Below, one piece after another: positions 8,795 to 19,246 of a stretch of DNA of 64,000 nucleotides. The DNA comes from Algoriphagus resistens (GTDB lineage Bacteria; Bacteroidota; Bacteroidia; Cytophagales; Cyclobacteriaceae), in contig NZ_LMXN01000002.1 of NCBI RefSeq assembly GCF_001442615.1, positions 248,001-312,000 of the forward strand, given 5' to 3'. A model generated the notes under the pieces. That model did not search any database, was not told where the DNA came from, and saw only the letters and a list, made by a program, of their open reading frames with translations. The stretch's first letter is position 1; each line of letters opens with the position of its first letter. The translations under genes were made by a program, and so were the position numbers.

Positions 8795-9755
8795 AATCAA
8801 AACAGCGATCATAGGGGCAGCCGGATATACGGGTGGCGAATTACTTCGTCTTTTGGTCCATCATCCTGCCTGTGAACTAATCTATGTACATAGCAATAGC
8901 CAGAAAGGCAAAAAAGTAAGCGAAGTTCATCCTGATCTTATCGGAGACTGCGAGCTGGTTTTTACTGACCAGGTACAGACAATAGGGATTGATGCAGTGT
9001 TCTTGGGATTGCCACACGGACAAACCAAAGGTTTCTTAGCGCAACATTCCTTTTCTCCTGAGACAGTCTTGATTGATTTATCAACTGATTTCCGGGATGA
9101 GTCAAATGGCTTTGTATATGGGCTTCCCGAAGTAAATTCGGAGAAAATCAAATCAGGTAAAAAGATTGCAAACCCAGGTTGTTTTGCCACAGGTATTCAG
9201 TTGGCTTTACTTCCAGCTATCGCAAAAGGATGGGTAAACAATACGATACAGATCTCCGGGGTGACAGGAAGTACGGGTGCAGGAAAGAAACTGGCTGAAA
9301 CATCACACTTTAGCTACAGATCTTCAAATATATCTGTATATAAGTTATTTACGCATCAGCATCTAAAGGAAATTAACCAAACTTTTACCCAGTTGAATTC
9401 TGATTTCTCCTCTGATATTCTCTTCGTTCCTTACCGTGGAAATTTCCCTCGTGGCATCTGGATTACAGCTTATTTTCCTTTCGGCGGCTCCCAAGAAGAA
9501 GCTCTAGAAGCATACAAAGAATTTTATAAAGACGCTGCATTTACACACGTTTCCGATGTGGACATAGACATGAAACAGGCTGTGAACACGAATAAGGCTA
9601 TCGTCCATGTCCAAAAAGAGGGAGGGCAGTTAGTGATCTATTCAGCCATTGATAATCTGCTGAAAGGAGCTTCCGGCCAGGCAGTTCAGAATTACAATTT
9701 GGCGTTTGCACTGGATGAGAGGATGGGCTTGAATCTAAAAAGTATAGCATTTTAA
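8787..9755 (+). CDS. argC: N-acetyl-gamma-glutamyl-phosphate reductase
   Basis: A 322-residue NADPH-dependent reductase that makes N-acyl-glutamate semialdehyde from the acyl-phosphate. Visible are the Rossmann start IIGAAGYTGGELLRLL, the catalytic Cys132 in NPGCFATG, and the GVTGSTGAGK loop. The start overlaps argG by 8 bases. Acetyl versus succinyl substrate cannot be decided here and depends on the same question raised for the carbamoyltransferase downstream. Confidence 0.94.
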   Translation: MTKIKTAIIGAAGYTGGELLRLLVHHPACELIYVHSNSQKGKKVSEVHPDLIGDCELVFTDQVQTIGIDAVFLGLPHGQTKGFLAQHSFSPETVLIDLSTDFRDESNGFVYGLPEVNSEKIKSGKKIANPGCFATGIQLALLPAIAKGWVNNTIQISGVTGSTGAGKKLAETSHFSYRSSNISVYKLFTHQHLKEINQTFTQLNSDFSSDILFVPYRGNFPRGIWITAYFPFGGSQEEALEAYKEFYKDAAFTHVSDVDIDMKQAVNTNKAIVHVQKEGGQLVIYSAIDNLLKGASGQAVQNYNLAFALDERMGLNLKSIAF

Positions 9756-9803
9756 GCTAATAGAAGCTAGACATTTCTAGACATAAGATGCTAGATACAA
9801 GAT
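9756..9803. repeat. Short degenerate GCTAGACA-like repeats
   Basis: In the 170-base argC-argD gap the motif (G/T)CTAGA(C/T)A recurs at about 9766, 9776 and 9790, with a weaker copy at 9756. The rest of the gap shows no gene or terminator. The motif may be a relic of a short intergenic repeat; no function is evident. Confidence 0.35.
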
Positions 9804-9925
9804 TGTTTGAAAGTCATTTTCCAATAGGGTATTCAAACCTAACATATTCTTTCTCTCAAAATTGAAAATGGTTTGTGTGGTGCAGAATCATCCCGTAAAC
9901 CGTATTTCTTAAATCGTAATTCAAA

Positions 9926-11071
9926 ATGAAATTATTTGATGTTTATCCGCTGATCCCAGTGACCATTGCAAAGGCTGATGGAGCAAAACTCTGGGATGAT
10001 CAAGGACAAGAATATATAGATCTGTATGGTGGGCACGCTGTGATTTCCATCGGTCACACGCATCCTCACTATGTAAAGCGTATCGAAAATCAGCTGAGTC
10101 AGATCGCTTTCTATTCCAATTCGGTTCAGATTCCTATTCAAAAGGAGTATGCACAGAAACTCGGCGAGCTTTCTGGCTATCCGGACTACGGGCTTTTTCT
10201 ATGCAATTCCGGTGCTGAAGCCAATGAGAATGCAATCAAGCTTGCTTCTTTTGCTACAGGTAAACCTGGGTTTATCGCTTTCTCAGGCAGTTTTCACGGG
10301 AGAACCTCAGGTGCAGTTGCCTTGACTGACAATCCGAAAATAGTTGCTCCCTGCAATACCCGTGAAGATTTCCACATTTTGCCTTGGAATGATCTGGAAG
10401 CTGTAGAGGAAGCGTTGAAGGGAAATACTATCGCAGGCATTATCATCGAGGGAATCCAGGGCGTAAATGGCATTCAGGTACCAAGTTCAGAGTTCCTGCA
10501 GGGATTAGCTTCCCTGTCAAAGAAGTATGAAGCCAAATTGATTTTGGACGAAGTACAGTCCGGATTTGGGCGCACTGGAAAATTCTTTGCCCATCAACTG
10601 GCTGAAAATGTAAAGCCGGATATCATTTCCATGGCCAAAGGAATGGGCAATGGATTTCCTATAGGCGGAATTCTGATTTCACCGGATTTTAAAGCTTCCT
10701 ATGGACTTTTGGGTACTACCTTCGGGGGTAATCATTTAGCTTGTGCTGCAGCGTTAGCGGTAGTAGAAGTTATTGAAAAAGAAAATCTTATAAAAAATGC
10801 AGCTAAGCTTGGAGAGAAACTTCTGCAAGAATTGAAAGGTATCTCAGGAATCACCGCTATTCGTGGAACAGGCCTGATGATAGGCATTGATCTGGATCGG
10901 GAAAGCGGTCCAGTACGCTCAGAATTGGTGAAAAAATACCATATGTTCACCGGCAGCGCAGCAGGAAAGAATACGATAAGACTACTGCCACCTTTAAATA
11001 TCGAGTGGAATCAGTTAAATTCGTTTTTATCCGCATTAAAAGAAATCTTAAGTCAATCCCCTTCCAGTTAA
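9926..11071 (+). CDS. argD: Acyl-ornithine aminotransferase (ArgD-type)
   Basis: A 381-residue class III PLP aminotransferase that converts N-acyl-glutamate semialdehyde to N-acyl-ornithine using glutamate. The PLP-binding Lys238 lies in SMAKGMGNG, with Asp208 in LILDEVQ and the phosphate loop NSGAEANENAIKLA. It sits between argC and the carbamoyltransferase, 2 bases before the latter. Context rather than motif separates it from other ornithine-type aminotransferases. Confidence 0.93.
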   Translation: MKLFDVYPLIPVTIAKADGAKLWDDQGQEYIDLYGGHAVISIGHTHPHYVKRIENQLSQIAFYSNSVQIPIQKEYAQKLGELSGYPDYGLFLCNSGAEANENAIKLASFATGKPGFIAFSGSFHGRTSGAVALTDNPKIVAPCNTREDFHILPWNDLEAVEEALKGNTIAGIIIEGIQGVNGIQVPSSEFLQGLASLSKKYEAKLILDEVQSGFGRTGKFFAHQLAENVKPDIISMAKGMGNGFPIGGILISPDFKASYGLLGTTFGGNHLACAAALAVVEVIEKENLIKNAAKLGEKLLQELKGISGITAIRGTGLMIGIDLDRESGPVRSELVKKYHMFTGSAAGKNTIRLLPPLNIEWNQLNSFLSALKEILSQSPSS

Positions 11072-11073
11072 TA

Positions 11074-12042
11074 ATGGCCAATATTATCCAGTCACTTCAG
11101 CACTTTACCAAGTTCGAATCCTTCGATCTGGGCAATCAGCTCATCGAGCAAGCACTGATTTACAAGGAAAACCCGACGCTAGACAACACGAAAGGTGTCG
11201 GTAAACGCATAGGATGTATTTTCCTCAACCCTTCACTCAGGACTCGTGTTTCTACTCAACTGGCAGCATTAAACCTGGGAATGGAACCTATCGTGCTGAA
11301 TATGGATAAGGAAGGCTGGGCACTTGAAATGCATGCCGGCGTAGTGATGAACCGTGGGACTGTCGAACATATCAAAGATGCAGCTGCCGTGTTGGGATCA
11401 TACTTTGATATTCTTGCTATCCGTGCATTTCCGTCGTTGACCAATAAAGAGGAAGATACCAGTGACTTCGTGTTTTCGCAGTTTGTAAAATACTCAGGAA
11501 TTCCTGTGATAAGCCTCGAGTCTGCCATTCGTCACCCACTACAAAGCCTGGCTGATCAAATCACGATCCGTGAGAATTGGTCTGGAAAGAAGAAACCAAA
11601 AGTAGTCTTGACCTGGGGGCCACATATTAAGGCCATACCCCATGCTGTGGCAAATTCTTTTGCAGAATGGACGCTCGGAATGAATCATGAGCTAACAATA
11701 ACCCATCCTACCGGTTATGAATTGGACGAAGAATTCACCAAGGGTGCTACTATAGAATATAATCAAAATAAAGCATTGGAAGGTGCTGATTTTGTGTATG
11801 TTAAAAATTGGTCTTCTTTCAATGATTATGGGAAAATAATTTCCACTGATCCTTCTTGGATGCTAACCGAAAATCATTTTGCCCAAGCTCAAGATGCAAA
11901 AGTAATGCACTGCTTACCTGTACGTAGAAATTTGGAATTGTCTGACGAAATATTGGACGGAAGACGCTCCTTAGTTCAGCAACAAGCAAAAAACAGAATT
12001 TTCGCTGCTCAATCAGTTATTAGTCATCTGCTCGGACAGTAA
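11074..12042 (+). CDS. argF': N-acyl-ornithine carbamoyltransferase (SOTCase-like)
   Basis: A 322-residue carbamoyltransferase of the Bacteroidota N-succinyl-ornithine type. I start it at 11074, directly after the argD stop; the longer frame from 11005 would run 67 bases into argD. The carbamoyl-phosphate motif SLRTR is at residues 54-58, with HPLQSLAD and HCLPVRRN further on. Overall wording (STQLAALNLGM, NSFAEWTLG, GADFVYVKNW) resembles Bacteroides SOTCase more than Xanthomonas AOTCase. The known specificity position is Val97 in RGTVEHI, where SOTCase has Pro and AOTCase has Glu, so the substrate is uncertain. Confidence 0.92.
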   Translation: MANIIQSLQHFTKFESFDLGNQLIEQALIYKENPTLDNTKGVGKRIGCIFLNPSLRTRVSTQLAALNLGMEPIVLNMDKEGWALEMHAGVVMNRGTVEHIKDAAAVLGSYFDILAIRAFPSLTNKEEDTSDFVFSQFVKYSGIPVISLESAIRHPLQSLADQITIRENWSGKKKPKVVLTWGPHIKAIPHAVANSFAEWTLGMNHELTITHPTGYELDEEFTKGATIEYNQNKALEGADFVYVKNWSSFNDYGKIISTDPSWMLTENHFAQAQDAKVMHCLPVRRNLELSDEILDGRRSLVQQQAKNRIFAAQSVISHLLGQ

Positions 12043-12059
12043 TAAAGTAAACTTGATTT

Positions 12060-12860
12060 ATGAAAATCAGTATTATCAAAATCGGAGGCAACGTCATCGA
12101 TTTTCCTGAAAAGTTAAATGAATTCTTAGCTCTTTTCGCCAAGTTCCCCGGGCATAAAATATTGGTCCACGGTGGTGGAGTGATGGCTTCCAGATTTGGT
12201 GAATCCCTTGGAGTAATGCCTGAAATGGTTGACGGAAGAAGGATTACAGACCAGGAGACTCTTGATGTGGTCACTATGGTGTATGCCGGTTTGATCAATA
12301 AAAACATCGTTGCGAAACTTCAGGCGCTGAAAGTAAATGCAATAGGGATGACTGGTGCTGATGGAAATATCATCAGGTCAATTAAGCGTCCGGTTAAAGG
12401 TATTGACTATGGGTTTGTGGGTGATATTCAAGAAGTTAACACTAAGCTTATTGATCATTTACTTTCAGGTGGTTTACTTCCTGTAGTGAATGCAATTACC
12501 CATGATGCCAAGGGGCAACTATTGAATACGAATGCCGACAGCATTGCCTCTGCCCTGGCTACCAGCTTAGCTAAGGAACATCAGGTCAATCTTTATTTCT
12601 GCTTCAACAAAAGTGGGGTGCTGATTGATGAAAAGAACGAGAACTCCATCATTCCACTCATTAACGAAGATATTTACGAAGAACTGCGAAAGGAAAATGT
12701 CATCCACTCGGGAATGATCCCAAAATTGGACAATGCATTCGAAGCATTGGAAAAAGGGGTTAATCATGTGTGGATAGGGAAGGCAGAAAACCTTCATTTG
12801 GCTGCAAAGGGAAAGCTCTCTGGAACAACTATCGAGAGAAGCCGATACGACCTATACTAA
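12060..12860 (+). CDS. argB: N-acetylglutamate kinase
   Basis: A 266-residue amino-acid kinase fold enzyme that phosphorylates N-acyl-glutamate. Visible are the N-terminal phosphate loop KIGGNVID, the HGGG loop near residue 39, NTNADSIA and a C-terminal SGMIPKLDNA helix. It lies 17 bases after the carbamoyltransferase in the same operon. The N-terminal regulatory helix of arginine-inhibited hexameric ArgB is not evident, so feedback inhibition is not predicted. Confidence 0.93.
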   Translation: MKISIIKIGGNVIDFPEKLNEFLALFAKFPGHKILVHGGGVMASRFGESLGVMPEMVDGRRITDQETLDVVTMVYAGLINKNIVAKLQALKVNAIGMTGADGNIIRSIKRPVKGIDYGFVGDIQEVNTKLIDHLLSGGLLPVVNAITHDAKGQLLNTNADSIASALATSLAKEHQVNLYFCFNKSGVLIDEKNENSIIPLINEDIYEELRKENVIHSGMIPKLDNAFEALEKGVNHVWIGKAENLHLAAKGKLSGTTIERSRYDLY

Positions 12861-12878
12861 GACAAACAAAAGACGACG

Positions 12879-13955
12879 ATGGGTTTATATGATGATGCAG
12901 TACAGCTTCTTACTCAGTTAATAGAAATTACATCCTATTCCAGGGAAGAAAGCTCTACAGCTGAAGTTATCGAAGAATTTTTTACTGCACGGGATATAGA
13001 AGTCCATAAATCCGGAAACAACGTCTGGGCTCTCGCAGCCCCTTTTGATAAAAACAAGCCTACTATCTGGCTGAATTCCCATCATGATACAGTAAAGCCA
13101 AATGCCGGCTATACCAAGGATCCATTTCTGGCAAGTATAGAAGATGGTAAACTTTATGGCCTCGGAAGCAATGATGCAGGAGGACCTTTGGTAAGCTTAA
13201 TAGCCACTTTTACACACTTTTATGGGCAGATTCTTCCATTCAATCTCATTATGATCGCTTCTGCGGAGGAGGAGATTTCAGGCAAAAATGGAATCTCATC
13301 ACTGATCAACCAGCTTCCACCATGTGAGCTGGCAATTGTCGGTGAACCTACGCTAATGAATTTGGCGGTAGCCGAAAAGGGGCTGATGGTGATCGATGCA
13401 AAAATCTATGGAAAGGCGGGTCATGCAGCCCGTGAAGAAGGCATCAATGCACTATATCTGGCTTTGGACGACCTTCAGAAAATCAGGGATTTTGATTTCA
13501 AAAGAAAATCCGCATTTCTGGGCAAAACCAAAGTATCAGCAACAGTTATACATTCAGGACAGCAGCACAATGTCGTACCGGATCTCTGCGAGTTTGTACT
13601 CGATGTCCGTGTTACCGACGCATATACTCTGGAAGATGCTTTGGAAGAATTAAAAGAATCTCTCAGCGCTGAACTGATTCCCCGCTCTATGAGGCTTCAG
13701 TCTTCCCATGTGCCTGTAGGGCATTTGATTCTTAAAGTAGCCGAGCAGCTTGGACTGAAGACCTATGGCAGCCCTACCCTATCGGACCAGGCTTTGATCC
13801 CCTACCCGTCTGTTAAAATAGGACCGGGTGATTCGGCAAGATCGCATTCGGCAGATGAATATATTTACTTGAACGAAATTCAGACTGGCATAGAAGGGTA
13901 TCTAAAAATCCTAGAAACCTACGCTAATATGCTTACTCAAACTAATTTGAAATGA
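12879..13955 (+). CDS. argE: M20 family acyl-ornithine/citrulline deacylase
   Basis: A 358-residue M20 metallopeptidase-fold deacylase. Metal ligands are visible in LNSHHDTV, NDAGGPL and EEEISG, with the dimerisation lid GKAGHAAREEG in the middle. In this cluster it should remove the acyl group from N-acyl-citrulline, because the carbamoyltransferase acts on the acylated substrate; that makes citrulline for ArgG. It starts 18 bases after argB and overlaps argH by 4 bases (ATGA). Annotation as a peptidase would be wrong in this context. Confidence 0.88.
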   Translation: MGLYDDAVQLLTQLIEITSYSREESSTAEVIEEFFTARDIEVHKSGNNVWALAAPFDKNKPTIWLNSHHDTVKPNAGYTKDPFLASIEDGKLYGLGSNDAGGPLVSLIATFTHFYGQILPFNLIMIASAEEEISGKNGISSLINQLPPCELAIVGEPTLMNLAVAEKGLMVIDAKIYGKAGHAAREEGINALYLALDDLQKIRDFDFKRKSAFLGKTKVSATVIHSGQQHNVVPDLCEFVLDVRVTDAYTLEDALEELKESLSAELIPRSMRLQSSHVPVGHLILKVAEQLGLKTYGSPTLSDQALIPYPSVKIGPGDSARSHSADEYIYLNEIQTGIEGYLKILETYANMLTQTNLK

Positions 13956-15289
13956 AACTTTGGCAAAAAGAAACCGGAAGCAAAAAAGAAGTAGAATCGT
14001 TTACCATTGGTCGTGATCCAGAGTTTGATATACTTCTGGCTCCTTACGATGTGTTGGGTTCAATGGCTCATGCACAGATGCTTTCTACAATTGGTCTTTT
14101 GACGGCCGAAGAAAATGAAATTCTCCAGCGGGGGCTAAAGGATATTTATTCGGAAATAGAAAAGGGCGTATTTGAGATCGCTCCTGGTGTGGAAGATGTG
14201 CATTCTCAGGTGGAATTTTTACTTACGGAGCGTTTCGGAGACGTCGGCAAGAAGCTCCACAGCGGTAGAAGCCGCAACGATCAAGTCTTGGTTGATCTGA
14301 AGCTTTATTACAGAAATGCGGTCAAGGAAATTGTAGTAGAAACTGAAGGGCTGTTCAAACTCTTGATTGAGCTGGCAGAAAAGCATAAAAACGATTTAAT
14401 GCCAGGCTATACCCATACGCAACTGGCAATGCCCTCTTCTTTCGGGCTTTGGTTTAGTTCCTTTGCCGAAGGGCTGTCAGAAGATATGGGCTTGTTAAAA
14501 GCTGCTTTTGATTTGGCAAATAAAAACCCGCTTGGCTCAGCGGCAGGATATGGTTCCAGTTTTCCGCTGAATAGAACGATGACTACTGAACTTCTGGGGT
14601 TTGGAGATCTGCACCATAATGTGATCAACGCCCAAAACAGCCGAGGTAAAACAGAGAAGACCTTGGGATTTGCTATGGCAGGAGTAGCAGGAACCTTAAA
14701 CAGACTGGCATCGGATGTATGTATTTTTATGAACCAGCATTTTGCGTTTATCGCTTTTCCGGATGAACTCACTACAGGAAGTAGTATTATGCCACATAAG
14801 AAGAATCCTGATGTTTTTGAGCTGATAAGAGCGAAGACCAATCAAATTCAGGCAATTCCGAATGCAATTACAATGCTGTTGACCAATACTTCCACTGGTT
14901 ATCACCGGGACTTACAATTATTAAAGGAAGAAATTTTTCCTGGAATTGAAACCTTGAAAAGTTGCCTTCGTATGACTCACTTCATGCTCAGCTCTATAGA
15001 GATCAGAAAAGATATCCTTTCAGATCCCTTTTATAAGCACCTTTTTTCTGTGGAAGTTGTCAATGAGCTAGTTTTGAGGGGAGTACCTTTTCGGGATGCG
15101 TATAAACAGGTCGGGATGGAAATTGAGTCAGATAGATTTGCCCCTGATCAGAATAACCTTAACCATACACACGAAGGAAGTATTGGAAATTTGAACCTTG
15201 ATGCTATTGAAAAAAAGATGGAAATAGCGATTGGTGACTTCGGTTTTCAATCTATTGATCATCAAATGATGAACATGCTAAAATATTGA
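13952..15289 (+). CDS. argH: Argininosuccinate lyase
   Basis: A 445-residue fumarase/aspartase superfamily enzyme that splits argininosuccinate into arginine and fumarate. The superfamily signature GSSIMPHKKNPD is present, along with KLHSGRSRNDQV and the catalytic loop TGYHRDLQLLKEE. It is the last gene of the arginine pathway set, translationally coupled to argE by a 4-base overlap. No terminator follows before the SulP gene 88 bases downstream. Confidence 0.95.
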   Translation: MKLWQKETGSKKEVESFTIGRDPEFDILLAPYDVLGSMAHAQMLSTIGLLTAEENEILQRGLKDIYSEIEKGVFEIAPGVEDVHSQVEFLLTERFGDVGKKLHSGRSRNDQVLVDLKLYYRNAVKEIVVETEGLFKLLIELAEKHKNDLMPGYTHTQLAMPSSFGLWFSSFAEGLSEDMGLLKAAFDLANKNPLGSAAGYGSSFPLNRTMTTELLGFGDLHHNVINAQNSRGKTEKTLGFAMAGVAGTLNRLASDVCIFMNQHFAFIAFPDELTTGSSIMPHKKNPDVFELIRAKTNQIQAIPNAITMLLTNTSTGYHRDLQLLKEEIFPGIETLKSCLRMTHFMLSSIEIRKDILSDPFYKHLFSVEVVNELVLRGVPFRDAYKQVGMEIESDRFAPDQNNLNHTHEGSIGNLNLDAIEKKMEIAIGDFGFQSIDHQMMNMLKY

Positions 15290-15377
15290 AGAAATCATTT
15301 TTTGAGTATTTTAGTAAATAGTTTAATTTTAATCGAGACAACAAAACCCACACCAGCTTTAAATACATGTTATTCAA

Positions 15378-16919
15378 ATGAACACCCTTCTAGGAAAGAA
15401 TTTAAAATACGATTTAAAAGCCAGTGTAGTGGTTTTTCTTGTTGCACTTCCCCTTTGTTTAGGAATTGCGATAGCCAGTGGGGCACCTCCCATGTCTGGA
15501 CTAATTGCAGGCATAGTAGGTGGAATAATAGTAGGTGCGCTATCAGGATCCCATGTCAGTGTAAGTGGACCGGCAGCAGGATTGACTGTGATAGTACTTG
15601 ACTCCATCAATAGCATGGGGACCTTTCCCCTTTTCCTGGCAACGCTCGTCATTGCAGGTTTAATTCAGCTGGGATTGGGTATAGCCAAAGCCGGTGTAAT
15701 AGGATATTATTTCCCCCATGGGGTCATCAAAGGCATGCTGACTGCGATTGGTCTGATATTGATTTTAAAGCAGATACCACATGCATTAGGCTATGACGTT
15801 GATGCGATGGGAGATGAAACCTTTCTTCAGGCGGATAATCATAATACAATCACAGAAATATGGTATGCGTTCAAATATTTCAGTCCAGGAGCAATTCCTA
15901 TTGTTCTTATTGCGTTGGCCATTCTAATTATCTTTGAAAGACCAAGAGTCAAGAATCATAAAATTTTTGGGGTTGTACCCGGCGCTTTATGGGCAGTAAT
16001 CTCCGGGATTCTCATCAATATTTTATATGGTGTCTGGAAACCGGATTGGCAATTAAACGGAGAGCATCTGGTAAGCATACCGATGGTTGACAGTCTAAGT
16101 GAAGCTGGAAAACTTCTCACTTTCCCGGATTTCTCCATGATCGGTGAAAGTACGTTTTGGATTGTGGCTGCGACCATTGCTATCATAGGTAGCTTGGAAA
16201 CACTATTGTGTATAGATGCAGCAGATAAACTTGATCCCCACAAGAGAACTACCCCGCCAAGCAGAGAACTGGTGGCCCAGGGCATTGGCAATTCTTTTTC
16301 AGGGCTTATCGGTGGACTTCCCATCACAGCGGTGATCGTAAGAAGTTCAGCTAATATAGCATCAGGCTCCAGAACAAAAATGTCAGCTATTTTCCATGGC
16401 ATATTGTTGATGATTTTAGTTCTAAGTATTCCTAACATCCTCAATATGATCCCGCTCAGTTGCCTTGCTGCCGTACTGTTTGTAGTCGGGTACAAACTCG
16501 CCAAGCCTTCCATATTCATTAAGATGTATGAAAACGGTTGGGACCAGTTTATTCCTTTTATAGTGACTGTAATTGCGATTTTGTTTACAGATCTACTTGT
16601 AGGAATCGGTATCGGTATGGTGTTCGGACTGTTCTTTGTGATCAAGACTAACTTTACACGTGCTGTTACTCTTACTGAACTGAACGGAAATTATCTCTTA
16701 AGTCTTCAAAAAGACGTATCCTTCCTTAATAAGGCTCTTTTAATGAAAAGCCTTTCACAAATACCGGCAAACACTAAAGTGATAATAAATGCCCAGAAGG
16801 CCCAGTTTATTGATCATGATATTCAAGAGGTTTTGAATGACTTTATTGAGTCATCTTCTGATAGAGGCATCAAAGTATCGGTGGAAGGTTATAGACATAA
16901 AATATACGAAAAGATATGA
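15378..16919 (+). CDS. SulP family anion transporter, probable bicarbonate carrier
   Basis: A 513-residue SulP/SLC26-type inner-membrane protein. About a dozen hydrophobic segments are followed from about residue 430 by a short STAS domain. Typical SulP wording includes GLIAGIVGG near the start, VSGPAAGLTV and AATIAIIGSLETLL. The stop overlaps the carbonic anhydrase start by 4 bases, so the two are co-translated. SulP-carbonic anhydrase pairing is known and usually means bicarbonate transport, as in BicA-type carriers, rather than sulfate. Sulfate cannot be excluded. Confidence 0.88.
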   Translation: MNTLLGKNLKYDLKASVVVFLVALPLCLGIAIASGAPPMSGLIAGIVGGIIVGALSGSHVSVSGPAAGLTVIVLDSINSMGTFPLFLATLVIAGLIQLGLGIAKAGVIGYYFPHGVIKGMLTAIGLILILKQIPHALGYDVDAMGDETFLQADNHNTITEIWYAFKYFSPGAIPIVLIALAILIIFERPRVKNHKIFGVVPGALWAVISGILINILYGVWKPDWQLNGEHLVSIPMVDSLSEAGKLLTFPDFSMIGESTFWIVAATIAIIGSLETLLCIDAADKLDPHKRTTPPSRELVAQGIGNSFSGLIGGLPITAVIVRSSANIASGSRTKMSAIFHGILLMILVLSIPNILNMIPLSCLAAVLFVVGYKLAKPSIFIKMYENGWDQFIPFIVTVIAILFTDLLVGIGIGMVFGLFFVIKTNFTRAVTLTELNGNYLLSLQKDVSFLNKALLMKSLSQIPANTKVIINAQKAQFIDHDIQEVLNDFIESSSDRGIKVSVEGYRHKIYEKI

Positions 16920-17563
16920 ATCCTTACGAAAAACTATTACTTCAAAACAAAGCATGGTCAAAAGAGCAAAACAGCTCTGACGAAAATTTTTTTTCTAGAT
17001 TAGCAAAACAACAATCACCCAAATTCCTATGGATAGGATGCTCGGATAGTAGGGTTCCTGCCAATCAGATCACAGGCACAGATCCTGGGGAGATCTTTGT
17101 GCATAGAAATATTGCAAACATGGTAGTTCATACTGACCTCAATATGTTAAGTGTGTTGCAATATGCGGTGGAAGTATTGAAAGTCGAACATGTTATTGTT
17201 TGTGGCCATTACGGTTGCGGAGGTGTGGACGCTGCCATAGGAAATAACAATCTTGGCCTGATCAATAAATGGCTAAGAAATATCAAGGAAGTCTATAATC
17301 TCTATAAGGATGAAGTAGATGCTATGGAAAGCCACGAGGCGAAAGTAAATAAACTGGTAGAATTCAATGTGATCGAACAATGTCAGGATCTGATTAAAAC
17401 CTCCATTATCCAAAAGGCTTGGAAGGCCAGAAAAGCTCCCCAAGTCCATGGCTGGGCGTATGGACTTAATGATGGCCTGGTCAAGGAACTGGTAAATATT
17501 GAACCTGAATTTGAAAATATCAATCCAATCTTCAGATATAACCTGGATCAATTGGATTCCTAA
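16916..17563 (+). CDS. Beta-class carbonic anhydrase
   Basis: A 215-residue beta-carbonic anhydrase that interconverts CO2 and bicarbonate. All zinc ligands are visible: Cys42 and Asp44 in CSDSRVPA, and His98 and Cys101 in GHYGCGGV, with Arg46 completing the Asp-Arg dyad. There is no signal peptide, so it is cytoplasmic. It is coupled to the SulP transporter and followed by a strong terminator. Together they should keep cytosolic bicarbonate available, for example for carbamoyl phosphate used by the arginine genes just upstream. Confidence 0.95.
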   Translation: MNPYEKLLLQNKAWSKEQNSSDENFFSRLAKQQSPKFLWIGCSDSRVPANQITGTDPGEIFVHRNIANMVVHTDLNMLSVLQYAVEVLKVEHVIVCGHYGCGGVDAAIGNNNLGLINKWLRNIKEVYNLYKDEVDAMESHEAKVNKLVEFNVIEQCQDLIKTSIIQKAWKARKAPQVHGWAYGLNDGLVKELVNIEPEFENINPIFRYNLDQLDS

Positions 17564-17576
17564 GAACAGTTTTTTT

Positions 17577-17617
17577 GACCGTGGATGAAGAATTATTTTG
17601 ATTTTTCATCCACGGTC
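17577..17617 (+). terminator. Intrinsic terminator after the carbonic anhydrase gene
   Basis: GACCGTGGATGAA (17577-17589) pairs perfectly with TTCATCCACGGTC (17605-17617), followed by TCTTTATTT. The 13-bp stem lies 14 bases past the carbonic anhydrase stop and is the first clear terminator downstream of the arginine genes. Confidence 0.88.
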
Positions 17618-17659
17618 TCTTTATTTGCATCATCCTTTCACTTTTAGTGCTTGGATTTA

Positions 17660-17760
17660 TATAGAAGAGGCGAGAGACAGGCTCATTGACCCTCTGGCAA
17701 CCTGGAAAGTCCAAGGTGCCAATTCCTGCCAAATGCGATAATCTCATTTGGAACTATAAG
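17660..17760 (+). ncRNA. SAM-I (S-box) riboswitch
   Basis: The conserved S-box core is readable: a GACCCTCTGGCAACC segment (17688-17702) and AAGGTGCCAATTCCTGC (17713-17729), which correspond to the GGCAACC and AAGGTGCTAATTCC blocks of SAM-I aptamers. TATAG at 17660 can pair with CTATA at 17754 as the outer P1 stem. It lies in the leader of metY-metX, so S-adenosylmethionine should repress methionine synthesis. The expression platform between the aptamer and the metY start at 17934 was not resolved. Confidence 0.85.
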
Positions 17761-17921
17761 TTCATATGTATATGCACCACGGATATTCGCCCTCTTCCCT
17801 TTCTCTTCAAAATTCGTATGAAGTAAAGAATTCTATTCATCTACGGCGTTCTGCGTCTTATTGGACCAACTCATGATTTCCAGGAGTTTGTCTTTGTTTT
17901 TCCAAGTTTTTACAACCATAA

Positions 17922-19238
<1,317 letters not shown>

Positions 19239-19246
19239 CACAGCAA

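Noticed and set aside
15302..15601. 99-residue plus-strand frame at the SulP start
   Set aside because: It lies in another frame of the SulP gene; the Cys/Arg/Ser-rich translation is typical of a frame shadow.
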